Assembly (NCBI GenBank): GCA_024516155.1
Contig: JAJJXM010000035.1
Location: 124,001 to 188,000, forward strand
DNA length: 64,000 bases
Origin: Pyronema omphalodes
Taxonomy: Eukaryota > Ascomycota > Pezizomycetes > Pezizales > Pyronemataceae
Reading direction: 5' to 3'
Part shown: positions 49,619 through 61,145 of the stretch, in pieces
Layout of the letters: every line of letters starts with the position of its first letter
Numbering within the stretch: position 1 is the stretch's first letter
The notes under the pieces: generated by a model
Told to the model about the DNA's origin: nothing
Databases searched by the model: none
Seen by the model: only the letters and a program-made list of their open reading frames with translations
Program-made: the position numbers and the translations under genes

Positions 49619-51130
49619 TTGTATGTTTTTTGTACATATTTGTAAGTGAGTTTATGTATGTTGGTATAGATGTTTCCTCGGGCGTAATCAAGCTGTAACC
49701 GAATGGCTAAACGACTACCCTGCAAGTTCCAATGAGGTCTTTCAAGCAAAAGCAAAGATGCATGTCACTCTTGGTTTACGAAGATAGGGCACAGGGTAGG
49801 GTATGCATGAGAAGCTAACCGGGATATGCCCGTATACAACTCCACGAAACTTCCACGATAAAGGTCATAATCGCGATCTCCGCATCCGCTTACCCTTCAC
49901 ATATCGAACAACCTGCTACCTAAGCGGTGTTTCTTTCCGCTTAAGGTTCCGTCAAGTTTTTTTTCAAACCCTTCTTTGTTGTATGGTGATATGCGTTACT
50001 CCTATTCTCTCTTTTAAAGTTTACCCCATATGGGGGAAGGAGCACTGTCCTTGCACACAGACGCGGATACTATTCTTAAGCCACAATACTTGGCGGCGTT
50101 TATAGAGCAATGTTACTAACCCTTATGTTACCTTCAAAGTTCAAAATACGTTCTTTTTCCCTTCAATCCCAATTTTTACGTGACTACTGAATACCGCCGT
50201 GTCACTGATCATATGAACTCATTAGATCCCCAAGAACTCTGTGGCGTATTTAAGCTGCGGAACCGGCCTCCGAGTTGTGAAAGGAGTTCTGACAGCTCTG
50301 AGCTGCTGCAGGTACCATCTTTTTTTTTGTCTTTATCCGATCCGAATGAAAGTATCCTCTAGGTTCCAGCGGACTGAAATCTAGCTGGATGTCCCTTTGA
50401 TGGCGTCAAACTTTACAAAATGCCACTCACTCCGCGACAGATTTTTTTTTCCCTCTCCGTTCTTGGAACGGAACCAAACTGAGAGGTTGCCGTGCTGTTG
50501 TAACTTGTGGCCAACAAGAAAAGTGGGGTGGCAAGCGCATCGATGAAACATGCTATGCACTCATTGCCAATGACCTTCCAGAATCACTATTGCCTAACTG
50601 ACACATAGTGTCAACCACGTTGTGACATACCATCGCACGGGTATTTGCTATAGTGGACATTCATAGGGGGGTGTGCAGAATGCAGATGAAATTAAGGCTG
50701 AGCAGCAGGTCGGAACGATAGCGGATACACTAATATATCCACTAGACCAGGTATTCCCATTCGACAGGAGGATGTTTTTAATTTCAGGGGCATTCTACGA
50801 AACTTTTCCACCTCGGGGGTACTCGGGGGTATTCTGCAAAAATTTTGGTCTTTCGTTAAATATAAAGAGATATCCCCCATAGATTGTGAAGAAAAAAATT
50901 GTTGATCGGGATCATCCATTTTTTAATAAACATACACTCGTTAACCGTTCGCTTCGGGATCCTCAAGCCCCTCATCAGCCCTACGGCAATCAATACACAC
51001 TCACTCACTCACCTCACTCACTCACTACATACAAATCACAAATCAAAACCAAATACTAGCTCTGCAAAATCCTGTCAAATCGTTCTCTTCTTCATAATTT
51101 CGACAAAAGAATTCGCAGCAAGCAAGCACA

Positions 51131-51945
51131 ATGAACTTCTTCGCTCTTTCGCTCTCGCTTCTTAGCATCACATCATCCGCTCTAGGATACCAAGCAGGAA
51201 TGAAAGATGGCTTCCTCAACACCCACAACAGAGCCCGTAACGAACACGGAGTCGGCGGAATGTACTGGGACACCAATCTCGCGAACGGAGCTCAGATGTG
51301 GGCAAACAGATGTCAGTTTGCACATTCTGTATGTTTTACCCCTGGAGCTATATTAGTGTGGATTTTTAGGTGGGGCGGGTGGGGAGTGGGGGGGGATATG
51401 TTTGTGATGGGGTGAAACCGAATTGAATTTTGAAAACTAACGAAAATGACCAGCGCGGAAACTACGGAGAGAACCTAGCGATGGGACACCGTACAGCAAG
51501 TCTCGCAGTTCAGAGTTGGGTTAATGAGCGTTCATCGTACAACTACAATTACGGAGATTTCTCACCGGCAACTGGACATTTCACTCAGGTTGTTTGGAAG
51601 GGAAGTACAAGACTTGGATGCGGTGCAAGATTGTGTGGTCGTCAATGGTAGGTTCCTTCGGTTCTGCAACGTTCCTGACTTTTATGCACGCAGACAGTCT
51701 AGGGGAGAATCCTGCAGCTAATAAATTGTTCTAGGCTCTACGTATGCAGGTACCAATCACCCGGCAACTTTAGAGGTAGATTCCAAGCGAATGTCTTTCC
51801 AAGACGGGGCGGTGCCGTGTACCGCAGAGCAAACGGTACTGAAACTGGCGAATATGAACAAACCGAGGAGGAGTTTGCCGACGCCGACGCCGATGCAGAT
51901 GCAGAATGGGAAGACGAGACTGCATGGGTGGCGGACGAAGAATAG
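51131..51945 (+). CDS. Secreted CAP/PR-1 family protein (copy 2)
   Basis: Second CAP-superfamily secreted protein, 200 aa. Exons 51131-51328, 51454-51647 and 51735-51945; phases close. Signal peptide about 1-19 (MNFFALSLSLLSITSSALG). CAP core: FLNTHNRARNEHGVGGMYWD, GENLAMG, motif 1 GHFTQVVWKGSTRLGC and motif 2 YVCRYQSPGNFRGRF. The tail is acidic with an Ala/Asp alternation (FADADADADAEWEDE). Both introns fall at the same places and phases as in the copy at 45894-46760 (after HS, and just before the motif 2 exon), so the two are paralogues. They point away from each other, so this was not a simple tandem duplication, or one copy was later inverted. Both encode comparable acidic tails. Confidence 0.93.
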
Positions 51946-54900
51946 GGGGGATTTATTTCTTCTAACAAAGTTTTCTTTATTGTTTTTTTTTGTTTTTTTC
52001 GGATGTGAACATCTCTTTCTCCTGCAGCTGTAAATAGGTCTTGCTGGATTGGGATTTTTACGTTCAACTTTTTCAACGCTTTATGGGTTAAGGTTTTTAC
52101 GGCTGATTTTTTTATAATGATGTTTTTTTTGGAGGGGAGGGTGTGGAAGGGAAATGGCGGACGAAAGGTATTTTTTTGTTTTTTTGGGTTTAACGCAAAT
52201 ATAACTGTGACGGGCTTTACAGTTAAGTTAAGTTTAGTTGAAGGCGACGTGGGAGATTATTTTGGGTTTCTATCACAGGACACATACTCACTCACACATG
52301 CATGGGAATCCTGTTTTCTATTAATTCCTTCCTCTACATCACTACATGAATATTTGCGAAAAACTTATTCCTTCTGCCTGCCTGCCTGCCTGCCTGTCTT
52401 CTCTGTTCTCCTCCTTATCAACAGCATGTAAAGAAAACGCCGCGCACAAAACTCAAGTTCAGATCTTAATTTTTTCTCGGTCGTAACTAATTCTTGGCAA
52501 GTGATAGATAGACAAGAACGGGCTCGAGCCAAGAAGCTCGGGCTCGGGCTCATGCTCGAGGATCCGAGGATCGAGCTGCAAGCTGCTCGCGTGTGTTCGC
52601 GCGGTGATACGGTGCTCAGGTTTATGGCTCTGTCTATGTCTATGTCTCAAGCTGAAGCACGCTTGAGGTCCAGATTTATGGATGATAACATTGGTCACTG
52701 TATAGTCACAACAGTCTGCACTGATGATTTTCTTGAATCTTCTAAGCGAACCCGTAACCTATAACCTGCCCAACAAAGTCCAGTCGTCAATTAGCCAAGT
52801 CATCGAGTAGCCCAGTCGTCGAGTAATCGAGTACATAGCCAAGTCATCGACGCAAGGTACGGTTGGTAACACCATACGCAAATCCCGACCGATCATGTCA
52901 ATCATGTTAATCATGTCAATCAACAACCGTGCAGTGTCCTGATGGTCCTAATCATGATCAGCAAAAATATCTACCATGTCTATCAATTAAGAAAGCACGG
53001 ATTTTATCGATGGTCTGCTAAATGGTCTGTTTGATGCTAAATGTCTCAGGAACAGACCTTGCTTCATACATACCAAGAGAAAATCATCACACCTTGGAAA
53101 ATTATCTAAAATAAAATTTATTTGCCTCCCTGGAAATTCGTTTTCGCGTTGGAAAATCGCTGTCGCTGTCGCAGTTGTCCGGTGCGCTAAATATCGAACG
53201 CAGATACCCATTGTCCTTTGCCCACCTCCCATCTCCACTCCCCTCTAAATAGTGGAACCGAGATCTCCTCAGTGCTAATCACAGACCTATCACAGACCCA
53301 CCTATAAACTCATATCGTGAAAATATTTTTTATATATCCTCATATCCACATATCCACATATCGTATCCTCATATCCACATGCCATATCCACATATCATAT
53401 CCACATATTAAAATTTTCTTTAATCTTGAAATTTTTTATCGGATAAACAGTTTAACCGGATGCTACCGCTCGAGCTGCACCTACATAGTTGTTCGAAAAT
53501 ACCCCAAGCATGCTCTGATATAAAGCATCGTTAATCATACATTATGACTCGGAAATTACATATCATCCCAACTGTATCAAATTTTGAAAAAAAAACTATA
53601 ACTTCCCAGTAAAGGATCTTCAAATATTATTACTAATCACCAAATATTATTTTTTCGAACTTAAATACAAAATTCTGATTCTAGGTTCTAACACCAACTT
53701 TGTAGGTTCCAATACAGATACCAAGAACTCCACAATTATCCCGCTATGGCCATCAATCCATAGACCCATTGATTGCCCTGTGATGTTTCATGTTTCATGT
53801 TTCGAGCACCGACTCCAAGTCAACGGTTAAACAAAACATATTGCACCCATTCACCAATCCATCCATTCAGAATACACACCGCTATACCAATAGCAATAGC
53901 AATAGCAATCTCCACAATGTGACATTACATAACATTACTGTGGCGTTGAAATATTAGGGTACTGGGGTGTTGGAAAGATATGGAAAGATATGGAAAATAA
54001 GAACGGCTTTTTGTCTAGGTCTTGAGGACGGAAGGAATTCTAGAATTCTATATAACTGAAGGCGTAGAAACTTGGGCATGTGAAGAAAAGAGGCGAGGAG
54101 AACTGTCAATGCTCCATATGTGCGCATGCGCGAGTGATATGAAGGGTAACAAAACCCTAAGACCGACATGCCTTTTGTCAAAAGGCGCTTAGGGCTTAGG
54201 TGACCGGCAGGTGGAGGTGGAACTTCTGTATAGGGCATATCTTCTGCTGTAGCTGTGTATAGCTAAATCTCCCTCCATCTCCACCTTCTCTCACTTTCTC
54301 GTTTGACACCTTTATATTCAAATCTGAAGCTAATAAAAAGAAAGATATACATTACGTCATGGGATTTGAATCATTTCTGGATATGTAACTTGATATTCCG
54401 GGTTAATGGCACGTTACATCTTATCTTAAAGGGCCTATTAAACAAATAGTGGCCAATAGTGACTAGCCGATCCTTCGTATCCCCTCGTCTACAATGTCCA
54501 CTACATAGTTCCCACTGGTCCCCGCTGCTCGGTAATATCCATATCATACTTTATCTCAGCATCTATAGAATCGTACCATCATAGCGCGGATACGCTTCAA
54601 GTTTTATGCCCTGAGAACTCATCGTAGGAACTAAAAACCAACCATAAGAACCCCGGAACCTGGACTATCGGTATGTATTGACATGCATCGGACCATCGGT
54701 ATGCATTAGCCAAGCAATCTCAAGCAAATTGGCACGATAACGGGAAGGCTTATGTACATACCAGCGATCGGTTAAGTGTTACTATTACTATTACTGGCAC
54801 TATTATTGTTGCTGTTACTTTTAGTATTACTTTTATTATTACTGCTACTTTTACTATTACTATTACTGTTACTACAGGAGGATTTATAGGTATCCTAATA

Positions 54901-55613
54901 CAGATAGGGGGTATAGGAGGTATCGACTATTCCATAGTTACTACTATGAAGTCATGATATGAGACATCCTATCGATAACTGCTGTTATGTGCTGTTACAT
55001 GAGTGCAGTTGGGAAGTGAAAAGGTGAAAAATAGAAAGTGAAACCCAAGAAGCGAAAAGTGAAAAATGTACGGCACCATCAAGTGAAAAACAAAAAAACG
55101 AAAGGTGAAAGTAAGAATCCGAAACATGTAAAGCGAAAAGCAAGCATCCGAAACATATTACTTCTAACCCCGCAATCCAAGCCTTTGTAGAGATGACATC
55201 ATGGTAAGCCGGATACCAATTTACTTTCTCTAAGATAGTTCCCACAGTACTTAGTTTTCCCACAGAGCCGCATCAGAAGATCCAATCGAACAGGGTATAT
55301 CATTAAAAATGACAGCATCTAGTTTAGTAGCTAGCTTTACATAGCTTTGATATTATACCGATAAAAAGAAAGAGATGAAATCAAAAATCAAAAAATCAAA
55401 CCCCCCAAATCTAATCTCACTCTCCCACCCTACAGAACCCGTTCATAAATCCACATCAATCCTTACACCCCCTCCCAATCCATATATAGATTCAGACCTG
55501 TTCCTACCCAAAATTCTTCACATCATTTACCATAGCCCATAAACCTATGCAATACAACTAAGTATTACACACACTACACGCTAATCCGGTTCGGCTCAGT
55601 TCACGACATTCAC
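51946..55613. other. Gene-free, repeat-rich region
   Basis: No gene supported over 3.7 kb. It has CCTGCCTG repeats at 52377-52397, TCGAGTA/TCATCGAG repeats near 52790-52850, CATATCCACA repeats at 53337-53405, a dispersed repeat copy at 54187-54310, ACTATT/ACTGTT triplet-like repeats at 54778-54875 and degenerate GTGAAAA repeats at 55015-55140. Confidence 0.55.
54187..54310. repeat. Dispersed repeat copy with GTGGAGGTGGA inverted arms
   Basis: GTGGAGGTGGA at 54211-54221, with a one-mismatch inverse at 54275-54285. Flanks (CTTAGGGCTTAGGTGACCGG before, CTCTCAC and CGTTTGACAC after) and interior (TAGCTGTGTATAGCTAAATC) match the copy at about 29655-29815. Confidence 0.65.
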
Positions 55614-56573
55614 TTAGTCGTCATCACTTCCGCTCGCCAAATCTCCCTCATCATAGTCGTTGGACTCATCCACAATATCATCTCCGGCATTAATGCTGTA
55701 CTCGGCGGTTCGTAAGATCTCCTTCAACTCGTTGTTACGGGCGTCTGCGATATCGATTGGGCGCATTTTAGCCTTGTTGCGTATTCTATCCTTCACGTTA
55801 GCATTTTGAGATCTCCGAAATTGTGCACTCCCATGATTCAGGCTTGAAACCAAGACAGGCAGAACAGCTCAGCACTAACCTTGGATCGGCTCCAGCATCA
55901 ACTAAAAGCTTTACAACTTCAAGACCAAGCTCGGGGTCGTCACGGGTGTAGATAACGGCCTTGTGCAAAGGTGTCTCTTGCTCCATGGTGTTAATGGGGT
56001 CGACTTCTAGGCCTTCTTGGTCAAGGAGCTCGTCCATTACGTGGTCTGTGAGGTGTCAGTTTGGCTTCTCCGGTAGAGTTGGTCTAAGTACGGCGAGTAA
56101 AAAAGTTGCGGGGAAGGCCGGGGGAGCTCAGAGGTCGCCAACAAAACACGGCAAAGTCAACAGAGCTCGGCAGAGCATCGTGAAGCTCTACCGGGATCTC
56201 CGGGCCTCTCCAGGCTTCACTGAGATTTGTTAAGATTTGCTGAGATCACCCCACCCCTCCCCCCTTCCCCCCACAACTCAACTACCAAATTCCGGCATGT
56301 AGAGGGAAAACATACAGCTTCCGTACTGAGCAGCAACATGTAACGCAGTGTTTCCCAAGGCATCTCTGCTGTCGTTCAAAAACTCTGCACTAGTATTTTC
56401 CTTCAAGATCTGTTCGAGGAGGTCGGTGTTGTCGCGACGGCATGCTTCGAGGAGGAGTTCACGTGGTGATGCACCCTTTGATCAAAGTCAGCTTACCGCC
56501 ATGACCACCGTCGACTATTGTCTCCTCCTCCGTAGCTAGCAGCTGGATAAAAGGGGCGTACTTCGTCCGACAT
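55614..56573 (-). CDS. Small ankyrin-repeat protein with acidic tail, Yar1-like
   Basis: 178-aa protein from four exons, in order of translation: 56562-56573 (12 nt, MSDE), 56316-56475, 55880-56045 and 55614-55812; phases close. Ankyrin repeats: about residues 40-70 (DALGNTALHVAAQYGSYHVM), about 75-113 (TPLHKAVIYTRDD to LLVDAGADP) and a third partial unit (MRPIDIADARNNEL). The C-terminus is strongly acidic (DESNDYDEGDLASGSDDD). Size and layout resemble yeast Yar1, a ribosome-assembly chaperone for Rps3, but other small ankyrin proteins look similar, so this is a suggestion. The acceptor of the last intron is GGAG, slightly unusual. It shares a 480-bp bidirectional promoter with RPC11. Confidence 0.85.
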
Positions 56574-57053
56574 ATTTGCTGGTAATTGTATTATCGATGA
56601 TAGCGAAAGAAAGGCGGGGTTAAAACCGATGAATAAGTAACAGACAAGGGATGTTTGTTGACGCGGATTGAGATCAAGGAGGTGGGGCTTTGACGACGCG
56701 GCCGAGCCTTGATGGAATCTTGGGTTAGGCTGTCTGGTCTGGTTGCTTTGTGTTACCTTACTTCTGCTCTAGCTTAGCTACGAGAGTCAACGAGCACCGA
56801 TGCCGACGTGAGTAAGCTAAGCATCTTTAGCGAACTTTTTTTCCAGCCTCCACCGCGCGCCCCGCGTTTCACTCCTCCACGTCAAGCTTCACGAGTTTCC
56901 ATCTCCATTACGCATTCATTACGACTCTCTACCGCTAATCAACACTACTCTACAACGACTTGCTAATCATCAATTACTTGACACCGCATCGCCGGCCACT
57001 CGTTCTCCCGTTACATATATACGAATCAGCACTCCCGACCAATAAGCCGCACA
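56574..57053. promoter_or_regulatory. Bidirectional promoter region, ankyrin gene / RPC11
   Basis: The two genes start 480 bp apart on opposite strands. The RPC11 side is C/T-rich. No single regulatory motif can be named with confidence. Confidence 0.45.
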
Positions 57054-57508
57054 ATGCTCCTCTTCTGCCCTCAATGCTGCAACACACTCACCGTCTCCCG
57101 GTCTCCAACCATGGGCACCAACCGTCTCGAATGCCGCACATGCCCCTACGAATTCGTCCTCACCCGTAAATACTACGAGCGTAAGCCAATGAAGAGAAAA
57201 GAAGTCGATGACGTTATGGGTGGTGAAGGTGCTTGGGATAATGTAGACCAAACGGCTACTCAGTGTCCTGGTACGGATTGTGAGGGTGATCGCGCTTATT
57301 TCTATATGGTTCAAATCAGATCTGCTGATGAACCTATGACTACGTTTTATAAGGTACGTGCTGGGCTGTGGCGGATGTGGAGTGGGTGCAGCGCTGCGGT
57401 AGAATACACTCGGTGTTGAACTACTCCAAAGTGTATCGATTTCCAAGGTGTAATAGAAGCTGACAGTCATAGTGTGTCACCTGTGGTCACAAGTGGAGAG
57501 AAAACTAA
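57054..57508 (+). CDS. RPC11: RNA polymerase III subunit RPC11 (C11), TFIIS-like zinc-ribbon protein
   Basis: Pol III subunit for RNA 3' cleavage, proofreading and termination/reinitiation. 111 aa from exons 57054-57353 and 57473-57508; the short last exon supplies CVTCGHKWREN. The N-terminal zinc ribbon has Cys pairs in FCPQCC and CRTC. The C-terminal TFIIS-like ribbon has CPGTDCEGDRA and CVTCGHKW. Between them is the acidic hairpin QIRSADEPMT, whose Asp-Glu pair is the catalytic element. Length is as expected for the family (about 110 aa). It shares a bidirectional promoter with the ankyrin gene. Confidence 0.95.
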
Positions 57509-58706
57509 ACTTCCTCCATTGTTACATACATTTTGGAGATGTTTCATCGGTGTCGGTACACTTGCGTCAATATCGATGATTAGGACGGAAAAGTTTTCCC
57601 AGCGGTTGCATTTTTGGTTGGTTTTTAAAAGGCAAAAGGCGTTTATGTAACTCAGTTTTTTCCCATTACGCAATTATTTTAAATTTTACATTAATTCAGT
57701 TTTGCACACTAGAAACCTGCTGCATGCATAACCGGATGGCATGGCAACCCCGGGAAATGCGAATCGTTTCCTATTTCCCTTTGCCAGTTTCGTTGCGCTT
57801 CGCAGCGCAGGGGACGGCGGATGATCATCAGGCACCGCTTTGCATTTAATCTGCGTTACTTGTTTGCACTGGGTTTGACTTTGAGTTCATCTCAGTGGTT
57901 CTTTGGGGTGAGTTCTTGCTGTTGTAGTTGTTGTAGTTGTTTCAGTTGTTTTTGAGTTGTTCTACGGGTGTCACATTACATGGCGTTTACAAAAATTACA
58001 GTACTCCAAAGCTCCATATTTCGAACTGAAGAAACAAGCTTTGCTCATTCCTTTTTTCCTTTCATTTGTTTGGAAATAAGGACTCAGTCGACCAAAGTAT
58101 CCGGGAGGAGAGAGAAGATAACAAGAAAACATGAGGGGAATTGCCACCACTTGCTAGATTGTTAAAATCGGTAAGTGATGTTGACAAAGGTGTTTGCAGA
58201 TAAATCCGAAAGAAACGCCGTTGATCCCTAAATTCCCGCAGCAAACCGTAAACTTCTCAAACCCAGATCGCAAAAGACGACAGAACACCATCTTCTCCAC
58301 GACTCTTACTAAGAAAAGAGAAAATAACAAAACAAGATCCCACGCGAAAAAAGAAAAAAATCTCAGCTGAGAATCATAGAACTGCCGAGAATAATCCTTT
58401 ATTCCACAGATTACCCCGCCGGCTCTATTATTTTGATTCCCCCAACCCCAGAATACACAACAAATGCTTTTGAAGAATGATAGGTATGCCCAAGTTTTAT
58501 CCCTATACCCATCTTCGCCCAATCCGAAGCCCAGCCCGAAACGCGCGTAAACCAGTAGAAAAAGAAAATGCAGAAGAAAAGTAGTTCGTTACTTTGGCGA
58601 GTATTGGCGACGGCCCGAAGTTGACAAAGTTGGGTTTTTGAAACACAGGCGACACGATAGACGAGAGAGGCAAACATCGGCATTAACATTCATCGTATTG
58701 AAATGT
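57509..58706. other. Gene-free region between RPC11 and uL13
   Basis: Intergenic stretch between convergent genes. It holds GTTGTAGTT repeats near 57920-57945 and otherwise AT-rich sequence. Open frames on the minus strand between 58062 and 58689 are not supported by any family feature. Confidence 0.55.
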
Positions 58707-59551
58707 CTAGTATCCGAACTTGGCCAACTCCTCGACGTTGGTGCTGACCTCGCGCTTGGCAGCGTTCAACTTCCTGACCAAAGCCTTCTTGCGCTGGTAG
58801 TAGGCCTCAGAGCGGGTCTTGCGCTTCTCCTCGAGTCTATTTCGGCTATTAGCCATAATCCTCCCATGTAGTCCGGACCCGAAAAACTAACCTGCTGACA
58901 ACCTCTCCGTAGTTCCATCCGAACTCAGCGGACAAGCGTCCAACGGAGCAGTACTTGCGACCGGGCTTCAACCGCAAGACACGGAGAGCCTGGGGAACGA
59001 CCATGCGCTTCTTGGTGTCGTAGGGAGGGGGGATTCCCTCGAAGACCTTCAAGCGGTCCATGGCGGCCTTACCACGAGTGGTCTTGTGGGCGATCATACC
59101 GCGGACAGCCTTGTAGAAGATGCGGGAAGGCGCACGGAAGTGGAAAGGTCCGTGGGTCTTGTTGAAACGGGTCGCCTTGTTGAGGTAGGCGTGGTACTTC
59201 ACTGCATGTAGCTGTCAGCTTCTAAAGCTGCGATTTCGATCGGGTATAATTATGTCGTAAAACGTACGCTTAGCGCGGAAGAACTCGCCGGAGATGTTGA
59301 GGGCCTCGCATCTCACAACGACGATCTTCTGTCCGTTAAGAAGCTGCTTGGCCACAGTAGAGGCCAAGCGACCAAGGAGATGACCCTTGCCATCGATAAC
59401 GACCTATTCGCGCACCAGAAACATCAGCTCTCTGTTTCCGCGATCTCCATGCTCTTCCGAGCTCCATTTGTAGCTTCTCGTCGCGCGAATCGAAAATCGC
59501 GTCGGGAACCGAACGAATGTGGAAACTCACCACAGGCTCGAATGACGACAT
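58707..59551 (-). CDS. RPL16: 60S ribosomal protein uL13 (L16/L13A)
   Basis: Large-subunit ribosomal protein, 198 aa, cytosolic. Exons, in order of translation: 59531-59551 (MSSFEPV), 59268-59403 ([20 protein letters not shown]), 58892-59201 ([20 protein letters not shown] to GWNYGEVVS) and 58707-58836 ([20 protein letters not shown] to AKFGY). All phases close. The block [13 protein letters not shown] ([20 protein letters not shown]) and the [12 protein letters not shown] segment are uL13 hallmarks. An early small first exon, as here, is common in fungal ribosomal protein genes. It is C/G-richer in codon use than its neighbours, consistent with high expression. It is divergent from the ALKBH6-like gene. 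Confidence 0.97.
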
Positions 59552-60204
59552 CCTTGTAGACGTGTTGATGGTAATATCGATAGTGCTGAATCCGGGGGGG
59601 TCGGCGGGTAGGTCGTTCGTTCGCTGTCGGTTGTCGATTGTTGGATTCCGACCAAGAATCATCATGCTGTTGCGTGATGGTGCGGATGCGCGCAGTGCAC
59701 ACTGGGACTGCTGATTTTAGATCAGATTAGGGCTAACCCCAGTGTGCCCACATCGCTAGTCTATGTTTGTATGCGGCTCAACAACCTCAGCACTGCACTA
59801 GCCAGCCATCCCCCGCATTTCGCCTGCGGTAGTCTAGTGTGGCGGAATTGGAAAAGCGAAAATGCGTTCCGTGCATGGGGATCCGTCATCTAATTGCGGG
59901 ATGAAAACGTTGCCGTCCGAAGCTATCACAACGATGGCCAAGCATTCAATGGCAAAATTGATATCATCTTGTTGCACCAAGATGTCAGTATCACGCATCT
60001 TCTTGACTTTGATACAGAGTTGAGGTTAACTGAGTTTGAGAGAGTGTCATTCCGTTACGCTGCAGGTGAGGTCGAAACCCGTGCGGGCCAGTTTCGGAAT
60101 CAAGCGCAGCGTGGACAGGGAGATTTGGACCGTACATCTCGAACTAACTACTGCTGCCCTCGTCCCCGCCAAAATCTCCATAAGAAAAATTCACCATCCC
60201 CAAT
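59552..60204. promoter_or_regulatory. Bidirectional promoter region, uL13 / ALKBH6-like gene
   Basis: 653 bp between divergent starts. No gene. I could not assign known ribosomal-protein promoter motifs with confidence. Confidence 0.45.
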
Positions 60205-61145
60205 ATGTCATCTGACAGCGCAACCACCTCCTCCTCCACCATCTTCGATCTTGAGAAATCTCTAGTTCGGTCTCTACCTAAAGCAATTTTCTATATTCCC
60301 AACTTCATTTCTTCAACCGAGGAAGCTCAACTTCTCCGAGAGATTGCTTCTCAGCCTAAACCCAAATGGACAGTCCTCACTCATCGACGTTTGCAGACAC
60401 ATCCCTCAGCTTTAACCAAGAATAATGTACTTCTTGCAGCTCCTCTACCTCCATGGCTGGAATCTATTGTCCCAAGAATGCAGCAACTGAAGATCTGGGA
60501 TAATTCCCCGCACAAAAAACCGAACCATGTGCTGATCAACGAGTACAAACCCGGGGAAGGAATCATGCCGCATGAAGACGGGGGAGCCTATTTCGGGTGT
60601 GTAGCAACCGTATCCTTGGGAGCACCCATAGTTCTGGATCTGTACTCGAAGCACACACGCGCAGACTCTGGTGAGTTTGGGGAAGCAGAATCTGGGGTAC
60701 AAAAGTCGACAAGGTTACCCAAGTGGAGAATTTTGCAGGAGCCTAGAAGGTTAGTCTTCAGATCTAGTCCCAATCTCAAATTTCCCCCCCAGGCCCCTCG
60801 CCCTGCCTTACGACATGCCCCCGCTTAAACCCTTGTCTAAAGGAACTAGGGGGTAGGGCGGAGGGGCACGGTTCGTCAAAAAAGTTGGACCGGAAGTCTT
60901 AAAATTTTTATTCACCTAGTCTCCTCATTACTACAAACGATATGTACACCGACCACCTTCACGGTATCCAGGACATAACGGCGGATGAAAATTTGAACGA
61001 AACGACGATTGCAAACTGGACACTGCTGGGCCATAAAGAAGCTTTTTCAAACGGCAGATACGAACGACAGACAAGAACCTCCCTGACTTATAGAGATGTC
61101 CTCAAGGTTTCTAACGTGGGGAAGCTGTTTGGTGGGAGGAAGTAG
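60205..61145 (+). CDS. ALKBH6-like AlkB-family Fe(II)/2OG dioxygenase
   Basis: 256-aa AlkB-type oxygenase from exons 60205-60749 and 60920-61145, joined within a Ser codon before LLITTNDMYTDHLHGIQ. Iron ligands: His123 and Asp125 in GEGIMPHEDGGAYFG and His196 in DHLHGI. The 2-oxoglutarate arginine motif is near the end (ERQTRTSLTYRDV). The region KWTVLTHRRLQTHP upstream and the NHVLINEYKPGEGIMPHEDG signature place it with ALKBH6 rather than ALKBH1, 2 or 8. The substrate of this subgroup is not settled; nucleic-acid repair or RNA demethylation are candidates. The insert between the core strands (SKHTRADSGEFGEA) is poorly conserved and probably a loop. It shares a promoter region with uL13. Confidence 0.92.

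Larger units (their letters stand above)
46761..51130. other. AT-rich region between two divergent CAP genes
   Basis: No gene supported over 4.4 kb. It contains a perfect hairpin (48111-48150), TAACACCG repeats (about 48276-48300), TCTTGTAG repeats (48355-48385), the 10-bp minisatellite at 49221-49310 and a likely MITE (49416-49618). Both CAP genes have their promoters at its edges. Confidence 0.6.

Noticed and set aside
52377..52397. CRISPR-like or functional direct repeats
   Set aside because: CCTGCCTG arrays here and near 2025 and 34045 are simple microsatellites with no spacers; CRISPR arrays are not expected in fungi.
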